From an uncultured Phycisphaerae bacterium (GTDB taxonomy: Bacteria > Planctomycetota > Phycisphaerae > Sedimentisphaerales > Anaerohalosphaeraceae), in assembly GCA_937949545.1 (NCBI GenBank), contig CALEDR010000030.1, forward strand, positions 62,001 through 126,000: a stretch of 64,000 nt of DNA, in the 5' to 3' direction. Positions within the stretch are counted from its first letter, which is position 1; each line of letters opens with the position of its first letter. Shown piece by piece: positions 16,760-24,286 of the stretch. The position numbers were made by a program, and so were the translations under genes. The notes beneath the pieces are model-generated. The model was given only the letters and a program-made list of their open reading frames with translations, had not been told where the DNA came from and did no database searches.

Positions 16760-17176
16760 ATGGATATCCCAGCCGTAAAAACCGATAACATCACCGAACT
16801 GCTGACGCAAATCCTCGACTTTACAGAACAGCGGAAAGAAATCCTCTTTCGGAATATTCTGGACCGCAGCAACCCTGGTTTCGTGCCCCGGGATTTGCCG
16901 GCCGCTGAATTCGCGCAATGTCTTACGCAGGCGCTCTGCGAACATCTCTGCAGAAACCGTCTGCTGTTTTGCGACAGCAGACATATACGATTTGAGCCCA
17001 ACGGTAATCTGAAGATTGAGCCTTTGACGGACCCGGAAGCGCACCGTCTGCTGACCTCCAATCCGTCGCTCTATCTTCAGTCGCAGATTCAGAAACTGTC
17101 GGAGAACCTGCTAAATAACCGTATCGCGGCGGAACTGCTTGCGCATATCAAAAGCAAGTCCGCCGCCGCCAGATAA
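16760..17176 (+). CDS. Conserved-looking protein of unknown function upstream of flhG
   Basis: I do not recognise this 138-residue protein. It is predicted soluble, with helical segments (ITELLTQILDFTEQRKEILFRN, QLQKLSENLL-like C-terminal helix) and a strand-rich middle (IRFEPNGNLKIEPLTDPEA). A good ribosome site AAGGGACGGAT precedes the ATG. Codon use resembles neighbours. Its position before flhG and fliA hints at a flagellum-associated role; that is context only. Confidence 0.6.
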   Translation: MDIPAVKTDNITELLTQILDFTEQRKEILFRNILDRSNPGFVPRDLPAAEFAQCLTQALCEHLCRNRLLFCDSRHIRFEPNGNLKIEPLTDPEAHRLLTSNPSLYLQSQIQKLSENLLNNRIAAELLAHIKSKSAAAR

Positions 17177-17185
17177 GACCGCCCC

Positions 17186-17236
17186 TCGAGCCGCCGGCTC
17201 GATGAAAATGAAGGGGACCCGCCTTTTCGGTCCCCT
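17186..17236 (+). promoter_or_regulatory. Two strong hairpins in the flhG leader
   Basis: TCGAGCC-gcc-GGCTCGA (17186-17202) and AGGGGACC-N9-GGTCCCCT (17212-17236) are perfect 7- and 8-bp stems in the 157-base gap before flhG. Neither is followed by a T-run, so they are not standard terminators. They may protect the mRNA 3' end of the upstream gene or act in the flhG leader. Confidence 0.5.
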
Positions 17237-17333
17237 AAAACCGACGGGAGCGGAGCGGCCCGGTTTGTTTTTTTCGGAAAACCGTGCCCCGCTGCGACAA
17301 CCGGATGGATGACAACATCGAAAGCAGGGCAGA

Positions 17334-18158
17334 ATGATGCAGATTAGGAACGAGGAGAAAAGCCGAGCCGCTGTGATGGCTGTGGCCAGCGGCAAAGGCG
17401 GAGTGGGAAAAACGAATATCTCATTAAACCTGGCGATTTGCCTGGCAGAGGCCGGTCAGAGGATCGTCCTGATTGATGCCGACCTCGGATTGGGAAATTT
17501 GGACGTCATGATGAATCTCAGCAGCCGCTACAACTTGTCGCATGTCATCGACGGCCGAAAGACCCTCGACCAGATTACGCACATCGGTCCGGCGGGGATT
17601 GAGGTCATCTGCGGCGGCTCCGGTCTGGACAATATCGCCAATCTGACCCCCTTTCAGCATCATCGGCTTATCAGCCAGTTTAACCGCCTTCAGGACAGAG
17701 CGGATATGATTGTCATCGATACCGGAGCGGGCATCGGTCAAAATGTCATCGGCTTCTGTCTGGCCGCCGACCATACGCTGGTCGTGACAACGCCCGAACC
17801 CACGGCGATAACCGATGCCTATGCCGTAATCAAGGTTCTGACGGCTCAAAAATACGCCGGACGAATCAGTCTTTTGGTTAACATGGCCTCATCTATCGAA
17901 GAGGGCAAAAAAATATGCCGGCAGATTGCCAATGTAGCAGCCCGGTTCCTCGGAACTGCTATCTATGAAGCCGGCATTCTCTGTCGGGATGAATGGCTTC
18001 AAACGGCTGTCTGCATGCAGAAGCCCGTGGTGCAGGCGTTCCCAAAGTCTCCCTTTTCGAGGGGAATCCGAACCCTCAGCCACCGGCTTACCAATACTAT
18101 CCCCATGCAGATCGAATCAGAAGGGTTCTTTCGAAAAGTGGTCAATTGGTTTTTCTAA
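17334..18158 (+). CDS. flhG: Flagellar number/placement ATPase FlhG (MinD-like)
   Basis: A MinD/ParA-type ATPase that limits flagellar number and position, usually with FlhF. The 274 residues show the deviant Walker A ASGKGGVGKTNISLNLA (about 17-33), IDADLGLGNLDVMM, and VIDTGAGIG (switch II), as in FlhG/YlxH. The C-terminal tail GFFRKVVNWFF is amphipathic and could be a membrane-targeting helix, as in MinD. Its place before fliA supports FlhG over a generic ParA. flhF is not in the window. Confidence 0.88.
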   Translation: MMQIRNEEKSRAAVMAVASGKGGVGKTNISLNLAICLAEAGQRIVLIDADLGLGNLDVMMNLSSRYNLSHVIDGRKTLDQITHIGPAGIEVICGGSGLDNIANLTPFQHHRLISQFNRLQDRADMIVIDTGAGIGQNVIGFCLAADHTLVVTTPEPTAITDAYAVIKVLTAQKYAGRISLLVNMASSIEEGKKICRQIANVAARFLGTAIYEAGILCRDEWLQTAVCMQKPVVQAFPKSPFSRGIRTLSHRLTNTIPMQIESEGFFRKVVNWFF

Positions 18159-18304
18159 AGATGCACGGTCTTTTTGCCGATACCTTATCGCTCGGGTCAA
18201 GCAACTGCGCCCAGCGCATACAGAGAAAAAAGGATTGAACGGAAAGGTTATCGGACGCGGCTGTGAAAAATGCGGAAATGTGTGTCAGACATGGAGGTTG
18301 AAGC

Positions 18305-19090
18305 ATGAAAACCGCCCGTATCCAAAATGTCGAGCAGGTTTGGGAAGAATTCTTTAAAACGCGCTCCAACGAAGCCCGAAACCAGTTGCTCGAACATTAC
18401 CTGCCTTTGGCTAGATACACCGCCGAGCGAATCTGGACAAAACTCCCCGACAAAGTGGAAATTGATGACCTGATCAGTGCCGGTATTTTTGGGCTTAAAG
18501 ACGCCATCGATGCCTTTGACCCGTCGCGAGGGGTCAAATTTGAAACCTACTGCACCCCCCGGATACGCGGCAGCATCCTGGATGAACTTCGCAGCATGGA
18601 CTGGGTCCCCCGGCTGGTCCGCGCAAGGGCCCATCAGCTCGACAGGGCCATGCAGACCCTCGAAGCCCACCTCGGACGCCTTCCCACCGAAGAAGAGCTG
18701 GCGGAGGAACTCGAGCTGGAAAAACACGAGTTTTACCGCCTTCAGCGGGATGCCAATGCCGTCGGCGTCGTCTCTCTCAATACCAAATTCAATGAATCAG
18801 ACAGCGACAAAGACATCCGGGAAATCGATGTTATCGAAGACCAGCGCAGCAAAAACCCCGTCATCGAAGCCCAGAAAAGAGACCTCAAAAACCTCCTGAC
18901 CAAAGGACTTACTCGGGCGGAAAAGCTCATCATCATCCTCTATTACTACGAAGAAATGACAATGAAGGAAATCGGGGCCACCCTCGACCTGTCCGAATCC
19001 CGCGTCTCCCAGATGCATTCTTCTATCATCGCCCGTCTGAAGGCCCAGCTCAACAGCCGAAAAAAGGAATTTGCCGTAGCGGCGGACTGA
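18305..19090 (+). CDS. fliA: RNA polymerase sigma factor for flagellar genes FliA (sigma-28)
   Basis: A 261-residue sigma-70-family factor of the FliA/WhiG type. Region 2 reads YLPLARYTAERIWTKLPDKVEIDDLISAGIFGLKDAID; region 3 is LGRLPTEEELAEEL; region 4 contains LIIILYYYEEMTMKEIGATLDLSESRVSQMHSSII. Region 1.1 is absent as expected. GGAGG lies about seven bases before the ATG. It would direct transcription of late flagellar genes. Confidence 0.93.
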   Translation: MKTARIQNVEQVWEEFFKTRSNEARNQLLEHYLPLARYTAERIWTKLPDKVEIDDLISAGIFGLKDAIDAFDPSRGVKFETYCTPRIRGSILDELRSMDWVPRLVRARAHQLDRAMQTLEAHLGRLPTEEELAEELELEKHEFYRLQRDANAVGVVSLNTKFNESDSDKDIREIDVIEDQRSKNPVIEAQKRDLKNLLTKGLTRAEKLIIILYYYEEMTMKEIGATLDLSESRVSQMHSSIIARLKAQLNSRKKEFAVAAD

Positions 19091-19116
19091 CGGATCGCCC
19101 TTTTCAAGCATCCCCG

Positions 19117-19143
19117 GCGTGCTGTTCGGCACGCTTTTTTTTG
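19117..19143 (+). terminator. Intrinsic terminator after fliA
   Basis: GCGTGC-TGTTCG-GCACGC (19117-19134) forms a 6-bp stem extended by a U-G pair, followed by eight or more T. It ends the flhG-fliA transcript before the convergent lipoprotein gene. Confidence 0.85.
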
Positions 19144-19167
19144 CGCAACTCCTGAGCCGAAGCCCTC

Positions 19168-20289
19168 TTACCGCTCCAGAAGACTGTCATCATACCGGGC
19201 CCGGTTGACCTTCCACCACTGAACCGCCTGGTTGTAGCCGGCAAATTCCTGGTCCAGCAGCAGCCGCAGAACCTCCCTGACCTGGTCGCGAAATTCCGGA
19301 CTGGGGTCTTTGAGACCCTCCAGCATCACCTCCACCGCCGCTTTATCCCCCCGCAGCTCCAGCAGCGAAAGAACCTCCGATTTCACATCATCTGACGACA
19401 GCCCCATCGCCCGTTTCAGAGAAAGAATCTGAATATCGGGCGGCTGACTGCGAATCACATCAAACGCCCGTCCGCGAACCGCATCCGACGGGTCGCTGAG
19501 TGCCAGCACCAACAGGGCGGCACATTGAGGGTCGGCAACCTTCTCCAGCGGCTCCAGCGCACTTAACCGAACCTGCTCATCCCGCGAGTGAAGGGCCTTT
19601 TCCAGCAGCGGCAGGACCGACGAAGTCTGATACAGCTCCAGCATCTGGGCGGCGGTGCGAACCACCTCCGGATCCGGGTCCTCCAGTGCCTTTTCCAGCA
19701 GACCCAGCAGCTCCGGCTTTTGCTCCATCGCCATCTCCGCCGTCGATTCGAGAGCCGCCAGCCGTTCTGAAGACGCCCTCTCCTCCGAAAACGCCGCATA
19801 GGCCTCCCGGAGTTTTTGATTCTCCGAAGGCCCTACCGTATAAACTTCTACCGCAACCTGTCGGGACTGGTGCTGCGCCGGAGGGGAACCAGCGGATTGA
19901 GAAGCCTGCATCGACACAAGACGTCTGTTTTGTTCTCGGAGCCGCTCGACGGCTTCCGTCAATTCCTGTATCTTCTTCAAAAGCGGCTCTTGTTCATTCT
20001 CCTCTCCTGCGGCGGCAGGAAATGCTCCGCCGGAGACAACTTGTGCCTGCCCGCCCCCTTCCCGACAGCGCCGCAGCAGCTCCGCCAGTTCCAGAGAGAG
20101 CTTTCGTTCGTCCGCCAATTCATTTCGAACCGACTCCAGTTCAGCCCGAAGCGTCTGAATTTGCTCTTCCAGAGACTGGGCGGTTTTTTTCTCCGGTGAA
20201 TCCGCTTTTCCCTTGCGGGCACATCCGGCCAGCAAAAGAATTACCAACACCCCCCAGCCGACGGATTGAATCGCTCGTTTCACCATCAA
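19168..20289 (-). CDS. Coiled-coil and HEAT-repeat lipoprotein
   Basis: A 373-residue lipoprotein: signal segment with lipobox LLLAGC (Cys near residue 23), a coiled coil (about 38-72, EEQIQTLRAELESVRNELADE), a second short coil near 105-125, a low-complexity linker, then HEAT/PBS-like helical repeats from about 190 to 345 (PDPEVVRTAAQMLEL, RDEQVRLSALEPLEKVADP, SDAVRGRAFDVIRS). It should sit on the periplasmic face or outer membrane and act as a binding scaffold. I know no named family. It converges on fliA. Confidence 0.75.
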   Translation of the reverse strand: MMVKRAIQSVGWGVLVILLLAGCARKGKADSPEKKTAQSLEEQIQTLRAELESVRNELADERKLSLELAELLRRCREGGGQAQVVSGGAFPAAAGEENEQEPLLKKIQELTEAVERLREQNRRLVSMQASQSAGSPPAQHQSRQVAVEVYTVGPSENQKLREAYAAFSEERASSERLAALESTAEMAMEQKPELLGLLEKALEDPDPEVVRTAAQMLELYQTSSVLPLLEKALHSRDEQVRLSALEPLEKVADPQCAALLVLALSDPSDAVRGRAFDVIRSQPPDIQILSLKRAMGLSSDDVKSEVLSLLELRGDKAAVEVMLEGLKDPSPEFRDQVREVLRLLLDQEFAGYNQAVQWWKVNRARYDDSLLER

Positions 20290-20428
20290 ACAATCCTGTC
20301 AATCAGAAATACTATACCCGCATTCTTTCTTCGTCAATAAACCGCGCATCCTTCAGTAATTATGGCAAATGAGCACCAGAAAATCCCCAAAAACCAACAA
20401 GAACCATATCAAGACACATTAGACACAA

Positions 20429-20449
20429 TTCGTCTTGTTATTAGACGAA
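20429..20449. other. Perfect 7-bp inverted repeat in an intergenic gap
   Basis: TTCGTCT-N7-AGACGAA lies between the lipoprotein gene and the FmdB-type gene. It has no T-run on either strand and could be an operator or an mRNA hairpin. Confidence 0.35.
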
Positions 20450-20492
20450 AACCGCGGGATGAAGGAAATACAACTGTCGTCCAAAAAATAAG

Positions 20493-20714
20493 TTACATCA
20501 ACCCGGAATGAGGGCAGGATTGATTCGGACAAGACATGCAGCCTGGTTTAGCGGGCGAAACGGACTCTTTCACTTGGGCGGAAAACGTGGAAAACTGCTT
20601 TTGGGTCTTTTTCGACCCGCAATATTCACATACCGGCTTTTTGCCCTCCGATGAACGAACCAAGACCTCTGTAACCTTCCCGCAATCCAAACACTTATAT
20701 TCGAAGATAGGCAT
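20493..20714 (-). CDS. FmdB-type zinc ribbon protein
   Basis: A 73-residue protein with the FmdB/putative regulatory signature MPIFEYKCLDCGKVTEVLV and CEYCGS, giving a CxxC-CxxC zinc ribbon. A second Cys cluster, CMSCPNQSCP, lies near the C-terminus and is characteristic of many members in anaerobes. Function of the family is not established; DNA or metal binding is presumed. A promoter lies just upstream. Confidence 0.85.
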   Translation of the reverse strand: MPIFEYKCLDCGKVTEVLVRSSEGKKPVCEYCGSKKTQKQFSTFSAQVKESVSPAKPGCMSCPNQSCPHSGLM

Positions 20715-20743
20715 TCACGTTCCTTTCCAAATATCGGAGGGTC

Positions 20744-20772
20744 ATCCTATCCTGCTCTGAAAAGACCGTCAA
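20744..20772 (-). promoter_or_regulatory. Sigma-70-type promoter for the FmdB-type gene
   Basis: On the minus strand TTGACG (20772-20767) and TAGGAT (20749-20744) are separated by 17 bases. The predicted start is about 20737, some 23 bases before the start codon. Confidence 0.6.
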
Positions 20773-20897
20773 GACATTCCCGTTTGTACTTTCTATTTCC
20801 GTATTTTCCCTGTTTAAATCGGGGCTTTTTGTGAAGCAGGACAGATTATTTCCTGCACTTATTGTGAAAAAACTTTTGATTTATTGATACAAAGTGA

Positions 20898-20926
20898 TTG
20901 ACGAATTGTTCTTTTTACGCTATGTT
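20898..20926 (+). promoter_or_regulatory. Sigma-70-type promoter of rex
   Basis: TTGACG (20898-20903) and TATGTT (20921-20926) with a 17-base spacer give a good housekeeping promoter. The start site would be near 20933, directly before the Rex-like operator. Confidence 0.7.
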
Positions 20927-20937
20927 GAGGCGGTCGT

Positions 20938-20955
20938 TTGTGAATGTGAGCACAA
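20938..20955. promoter_or_regulatory. Rex operator (autoregulatory)
   Basis: TTGTGAATGTGAGCACAA matches 12 of 14 defined positions of the Rex consensus TTGTGAAnnnnTTCACAA. It lies at about +6 to +23 relative to the predicted rex start site, where bound repressor would block transcription. This fits Rex control of its own gene and the hydrogenase genes behind it. Confidence 0.75.
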
Positions 20956-20974
20956 ATAAAATGCTGCAGGAAAA

Positions 20975-21589
20975 ATGAAGTACCGCAGGATTCCAGACGA
21001 AACCATTCAGCGGCTGCCCATGTATCTGCGGGCTTTCTCTCTGCTGGAGGGAGAAAAAGAGCTCACCGTCTGCAGCCGGCAATTGGCTGTGCGGCTCGGA
21101 CTGAACCCCCATCAGATTCGCAAAGACCTGTCTTATTTCGGAAACTTCGGAAGACCCGGTGTCGGCTATCCCGTTCAGACCACCGCCCGGCGCATTCGGC
21201 ACATTCTCAAACTGGACAAAACTCAAAAAACGGCCCTCGTAGGCGCCGGACGGCTCGGTACCGCCCTGGTGGCCTACCCGGGCTTTTCATCCTTCAATCT
21301 CGAAATCGCCGCCGTCTTTGACAGCGACCCCAAAAAAATCGGAAAGAAAATCGGTCATCTGACTATTGAAAGCGCCGCCCGCCTGGCCGGACTGAAAAAA
21401 CGAAACATCCATCTGGCCATCCTGGCCGTGCCGGCCGATGCCGCTCAGTCCGTCACAGACAAACTCATCAAGGCCGGCGTCAGAGGACTGCTCAATTTTT
21501 CGCCCGGGCGTCTGAAAGTCCCGGCCTCCGTCAAAAAGATCGACATCGACCTGGCTTCCCAGCTGAGTATATTGCCTTATTACTTGTGA
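20975..21589 (+). CDS. rex: Redox-sensing repressor Rex
   Basis: Rex binds DNA when NADH is low and releases it when NADH rises. The 204 residues comprise an N-terminal winged helix (RRIPDETIQRLPMYLRAF, VCSRQLAVRLGLNPHQIRKDLSYFG) and a Rossmann domain with ALVGAGRLGTALVAYPGF. Length and motifs are typical. It is 34 bases before the first hydrogenase gene, so the sensor and the hydrogenase it likely regulates are co-transcribed. Confidence 0.95.
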   Translation: MKYRRIPDETIQRLPMYLRAFSLLEGEKELTVCSRQLAVRLGLNPHQIRKDLSYFGNFGRPGVGYPVQTTARRIRHILKLDKTQKTALVGAGRLGTALVAYPGFSSFNLEIAAVFDSDPKKIGKKIGHLTIESAARLAGLKKRNIHLAILAVPADAAQSVTDKLIKAGVRGLLNFSPGRLKVPASVKKIDIDLASQLSILPYYL

Positions 21590-21623
21590 ACAGGAACATG
21601 CAGAACAACAGGAACCCAAAACC

Positions 21624-22667
21624 ATGAGCGTACTCAAATTCACCCCAAAGCAGTTCGATGACTTCGTTTTGGCCATGCTGAAAACCGGTCGGCCTGTCAT
21701 GGCTCCTCAGGCCAAAAACGGCCGCTTTGCCTTCGAACCTCTTGCATCGCCTGCTGACCTGCGGCTCGATTATGACGTGACCATTCTCCCCCCGAAAAAA
21801 TACGTCCTCCCTCAGGTCGAAAAACTCCTCGAATTCGAAGTCCGCGGCCCCTGCCGGTCTGTTCAGGAAGCCCAGCCGATGATTCTGCTCGGTGTTCACC
21901 CCTACGACTTAGTCGCCATCCTCCAGATGGATGAATTGTTCCGCCAGGGTCAATATGACAAACACTATATGGACCGCCGCTGCCAGATTACCCTTATTGC
22001 CCTCGATGTTGTCACTCCCAGCGCCAACGTCTTTGCCTCTTCCATGGGAACCGCCGCCGTCAGCAGCGGCTACGATATCCTTCTGACCATCCTCAAAGAC
22101 GGCTCGATTCTGGCCGATGCCGCCACCGCCAAAGGGCAGGAACTTATCCGGCTGGCCGGTTCAGCCGCTCCCGCTTCCGAGGCGGATTTAAAAGCCCGCA
22201 AAGCCGTCTGGGAACACAACAATGCCGTGCTGAACAAACATATTCTGCTGTGCAAGCCCTCCTTGTTGCCCAAAATCCTTGAACAAAGCTACAACCATCC
22301 CGTCTGGGAGGAAAAAGCACGGCTGTGTTATTCCTGCGGCTCCTGCAATCAGGTCTGCCCGACGTGCTACTGCTTTGATGTGCAGGACCGCGTCAACTGG
22401 GACCTGAAAACCGGATACCGATTCCGCTGCTGGGACGGCTGCCTGCTGGAAAACTTCGCCACCGTCGCAGGCAATCACAATTTCCGCAAAGACCGGGCCG
22501 CCCGCTACCGCCATCGGCTCTATCGAAAAGGCAAATACGTGCCCGAAAAAATCGGCGGGCAAATCGCCTGTGTCGGCTGCGGACGATGCATCTCCGCCTG
22601 CACGGCCAAAATCGCCAACCCCGTCGAAGTGTACAATCGTCTTCTTCAGGATACAAAACTCGGCTGA
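21624..22667 (+). CDS. hydB: Group 3b [NiFe] hydrogenase beta subunit, iron-sulfur protein
   Basis: Electron-transfer subunit of a cytosolic NAD(P)-linked sulfhydrogenase. Of 347 residues the N-terminal two thirds form the HydB-type domain; the C-terminal third carries two cluster motifs, CYSCGSCNQVCPTCYCFDV (about 231-249) and CVGCGRCISAC (about 318-328). It links the small subunit to the flavin subunit encoded next. The order beta-gamma-delta-alpha after rex is the standard one for this enzyme group. The symbol follows Pyrococcus naming. Confidence 0.87.
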   Translation: MSVLKFTPKQFDDFVLAMLKTGRPVMAPQAKNGRFAFEPLASPADLRLDYDVTILPPKKYVLPQVEKLLEFEVRGPCRSVQEAQPMILLGVHPYDLVAILQMDELFRQGQYDKHYMDRRCQITLIALDVVTPSANVFASSMGTAAVSSGYDILLTILKDGSILADAATAKGQELIRLAGSAAPASEADLKARKAVWEHNNAVLNKHILLCKPSLLPKILEQSYNHPVWEEKARLCYSCGSCNQVCPTCYCFDVQDRVNWDLKTGYRFRCWDGCLLENFATVAGNHNFRKDRAARYRHRLYRKGKYVPEKIGGQIACVGCGRCISACTAKIANPVEVYNRLLQDTKLG

Positions 22668-22703
22668 CCGAGCCGAACGGTCAATCGTTAAGGAGAATCA
22701 GAT

Positions 22704-23540
22704 ATGTGTGAATGCTGCAGCGGCCACGCGGACATCTATCTGCCCCAGATGGCCACCATTACCAAACGCCGGATGCTCAACGGAACCGAACTGTTCCTGC
22801 ATCTGGAAATGGATTCCGGACAGGACCTTTCGTACAAACCCGGCCAATTCGTCGAAGTCTCCCTGGCCGGCATCGGAGAGGCCCCCATCTCCATCTCCTC
22901 GTCCCCGACTCAAAGAGGGCTCGAACTGGTCGTCCGAAACGTCGGCAGTCTCACCAAAGCCATCCACAAACTTCAGGTCGGCGATAAACTGGGCATCCGG
23001 GGCCCCTACGGAACCACCTATCCCATTGAAGAAGCCAAAGGCAAAGACCTGGTCTTTATCTGCGGCGGCATCGGACTGGTCCCCCAGCGCTCGTTCATCC
23101 GCTATGCTCTCGATCACCGAAGCGACTACGGGAAAATCATCGTCCTGATCGGCACCAAGTGCTATTCCATGCGGCTCTTCCGGGAGGAAATCGCCCTCTG
23201 GCAGGAACGCAAGGACATGACCGTGCTGGAAACCATCGATGAGGCCCACGACTGCTGGGACGGCAACGTCGGCGTCGTCACCACCCTGATCCCCAAGATT
23301 GAAAACGAACTGCCCGGCAGTCTGGTGCTGATCTGCGGACCGCCGATTATGTACAAATTTGTCCTGATTTCCCTGGCCGAAGCGCAAGTCCCCGAGGAAA
23401 ACATCTACGTCAACCTCGAACGCCGGATGAAATGCGGTGTCGGAAAGTGCGGTCATTGTCAAATTAACGATAAATACGTCTGTCAGGATGGGCCGGTGTT
23501 CCGCTACAGCGACCTGGCCCTCGTACCGGAGGCCATCTAA
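22704..23540 (+). CDS. hydG: Group 3b [NiFe] hydrogenase gamma subunit, FAD/NAD(P)-binding
   Basis: A 278-residue ferredoxin-NADP reductase-like flavoprotein. FAD site: YKPGQFVEVSLAG and APISISSSP; nucleotide site: LVFICGGIGLVPQRSFIRYAL; and a C-terminal [2Fe-2S]-type motif RMKCGVGKCGHCQIN. It passes electrons between the iron-sulfur subunits and NAD(P)(H). The stop overlaps the next gene's ATG (TAATG at 23538-23542). The symbol follows Pyrococcus sulfhydrogenase naming and should not be confused with the FeFe-hydrogenase maturase HydG. Confidence 0.87.
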   Translation: MCECCSGHADIYLPQMATITKRRMLNGTELFLHLEMDSGQDLSYKPGQFVEVSLAGIGEAPISISSSPTQRGLELVVRNVGSLTKAIHKLQVGDKLGIRGPYGTTYPIEEAKGKDLVFICGGIGLVPQRSFIRYALDHRSDYGKIIVLIGTKCYSMRLFREEIALWQERKDMTVLETIDEAHDCWDGNVGVVTTLIPKIENELPGSLVLICGPPIMYKFVLISLAEAQVPEENIYVNLERRMKCGVGKCGHCQINDKYVCQDGPVFRYSDLALVPEAI

Positions 23541-24286
23541 TGAGCAAACCGCGCGTAGCTATTTTCGATTTTGCCTGCTGTGAAGGCTGCCAATTGCAGA
23601 TTGTCAACCTCGAAGAAGAAATCCTGGACCTGATTCAGGTCGTCGATGTCGTCGAATGGCGGGAAGCCATGAGCGAGCAAAGCCATGACTACGATATCGC
23701 TATCGTCGAGGGCTCCATCACCCGCCATGAAGACGAACTCCGCCTGGAGGTCATCCGAAGCCGCTGCAAGATTCTCATCGCCCTCGGTGCCTGCGCCACA
23801 ATCGGCGGCGTCAATAAAATGAAAAACAATTTCGACCTCAACGATGTCAAAGAGTGCGTGTACGGTAAAGACGCCAAAATGCCCCACCTGAACACTGACA
23901 TGACCAAAGCCGTCGATGAGGTCGTCCCCGTCGATGCCTACATCCACGGCTGCCCCATCGACCGCAAAGAGTTCGGCACCGTCATCCGCGCTCTTCTGCT
24001 GGGCAAGCGCCCGCCCATTCCGGATTATCCCGTCTGCGTCGAATGCAAGGCCAAAGAAAACATCTGCCGATACGAGTACAACGAAATCTGCCTGGGACCG
24101 ATTATCCGGGCCGGCTGCGGCGCCCGCTGCCCGTCCAGCAATTTCCGCTGCTTCGGCTGCCGCGGCTATGTGGACCACCCCAATGTCGAAGCCGCCAAAG
24201 AAGTCATGGACAAATACGGTCTGACCGTGGAAGACCTCAAACAAAAAATGATTCTTTTCGGAAGCAAACAAGGACATACACTATGA
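23540..24286 (+). CDS. hydD: Group 3b [NiFe] hydrogenase small (delta) subunit
   Basis: The 248-residue small subunit carries iron-sulfur clusters leading to the active site. The proximal-cluster signature FDFACCEGCQLQIVNLEEE is at about residues 9-27, GACATIGGVNK near 94-104 and HGCPIDRKEF near 135-144. Further Cys motifs (CVECKAKENIC, CGARCPSSNFRCFGC) suggest two more clusters. No Tat signal, so the enzyme is cytosolic. It overlaps the large-subunit gene by four bases. Confidence 0.93.
   Translation: MSKPRVAIFDFACCEGCQLQIVNLEEEILDLIQVVDVVEWREAMSEQSHDYDIAIVEGSITRHEDELRLEVIRSRCKILIALGACATIGGVNKMKNNFDLNDVKECVYGKDAKMPHLNTDMTKAVDEVVPVDAYIHGCPIDRKEFGTVIRALLLGKRPPIPDYPVCVECKAKENICRYEYNEICLGPIIRAGCGARCPSSNFRCFGCRGYVDHPNVEAAKEVMDKYGLTVEDLKQKMILFGSKQGHTL

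Noticed and set aside
20429-20449. TTCGTCT/AGACGAA hairpin as a terminator
   Set aside because: No T-run follows on either strand; kept only as an inverted repeat.
24043-24282. N-terminal extension of the hydrogenase large subunit by 80 codons
   Set aside because: This stretch is inside the small-subunit gene in another frame; the ATG at 24283 matches the family start and gives the usual ATGA coupling.
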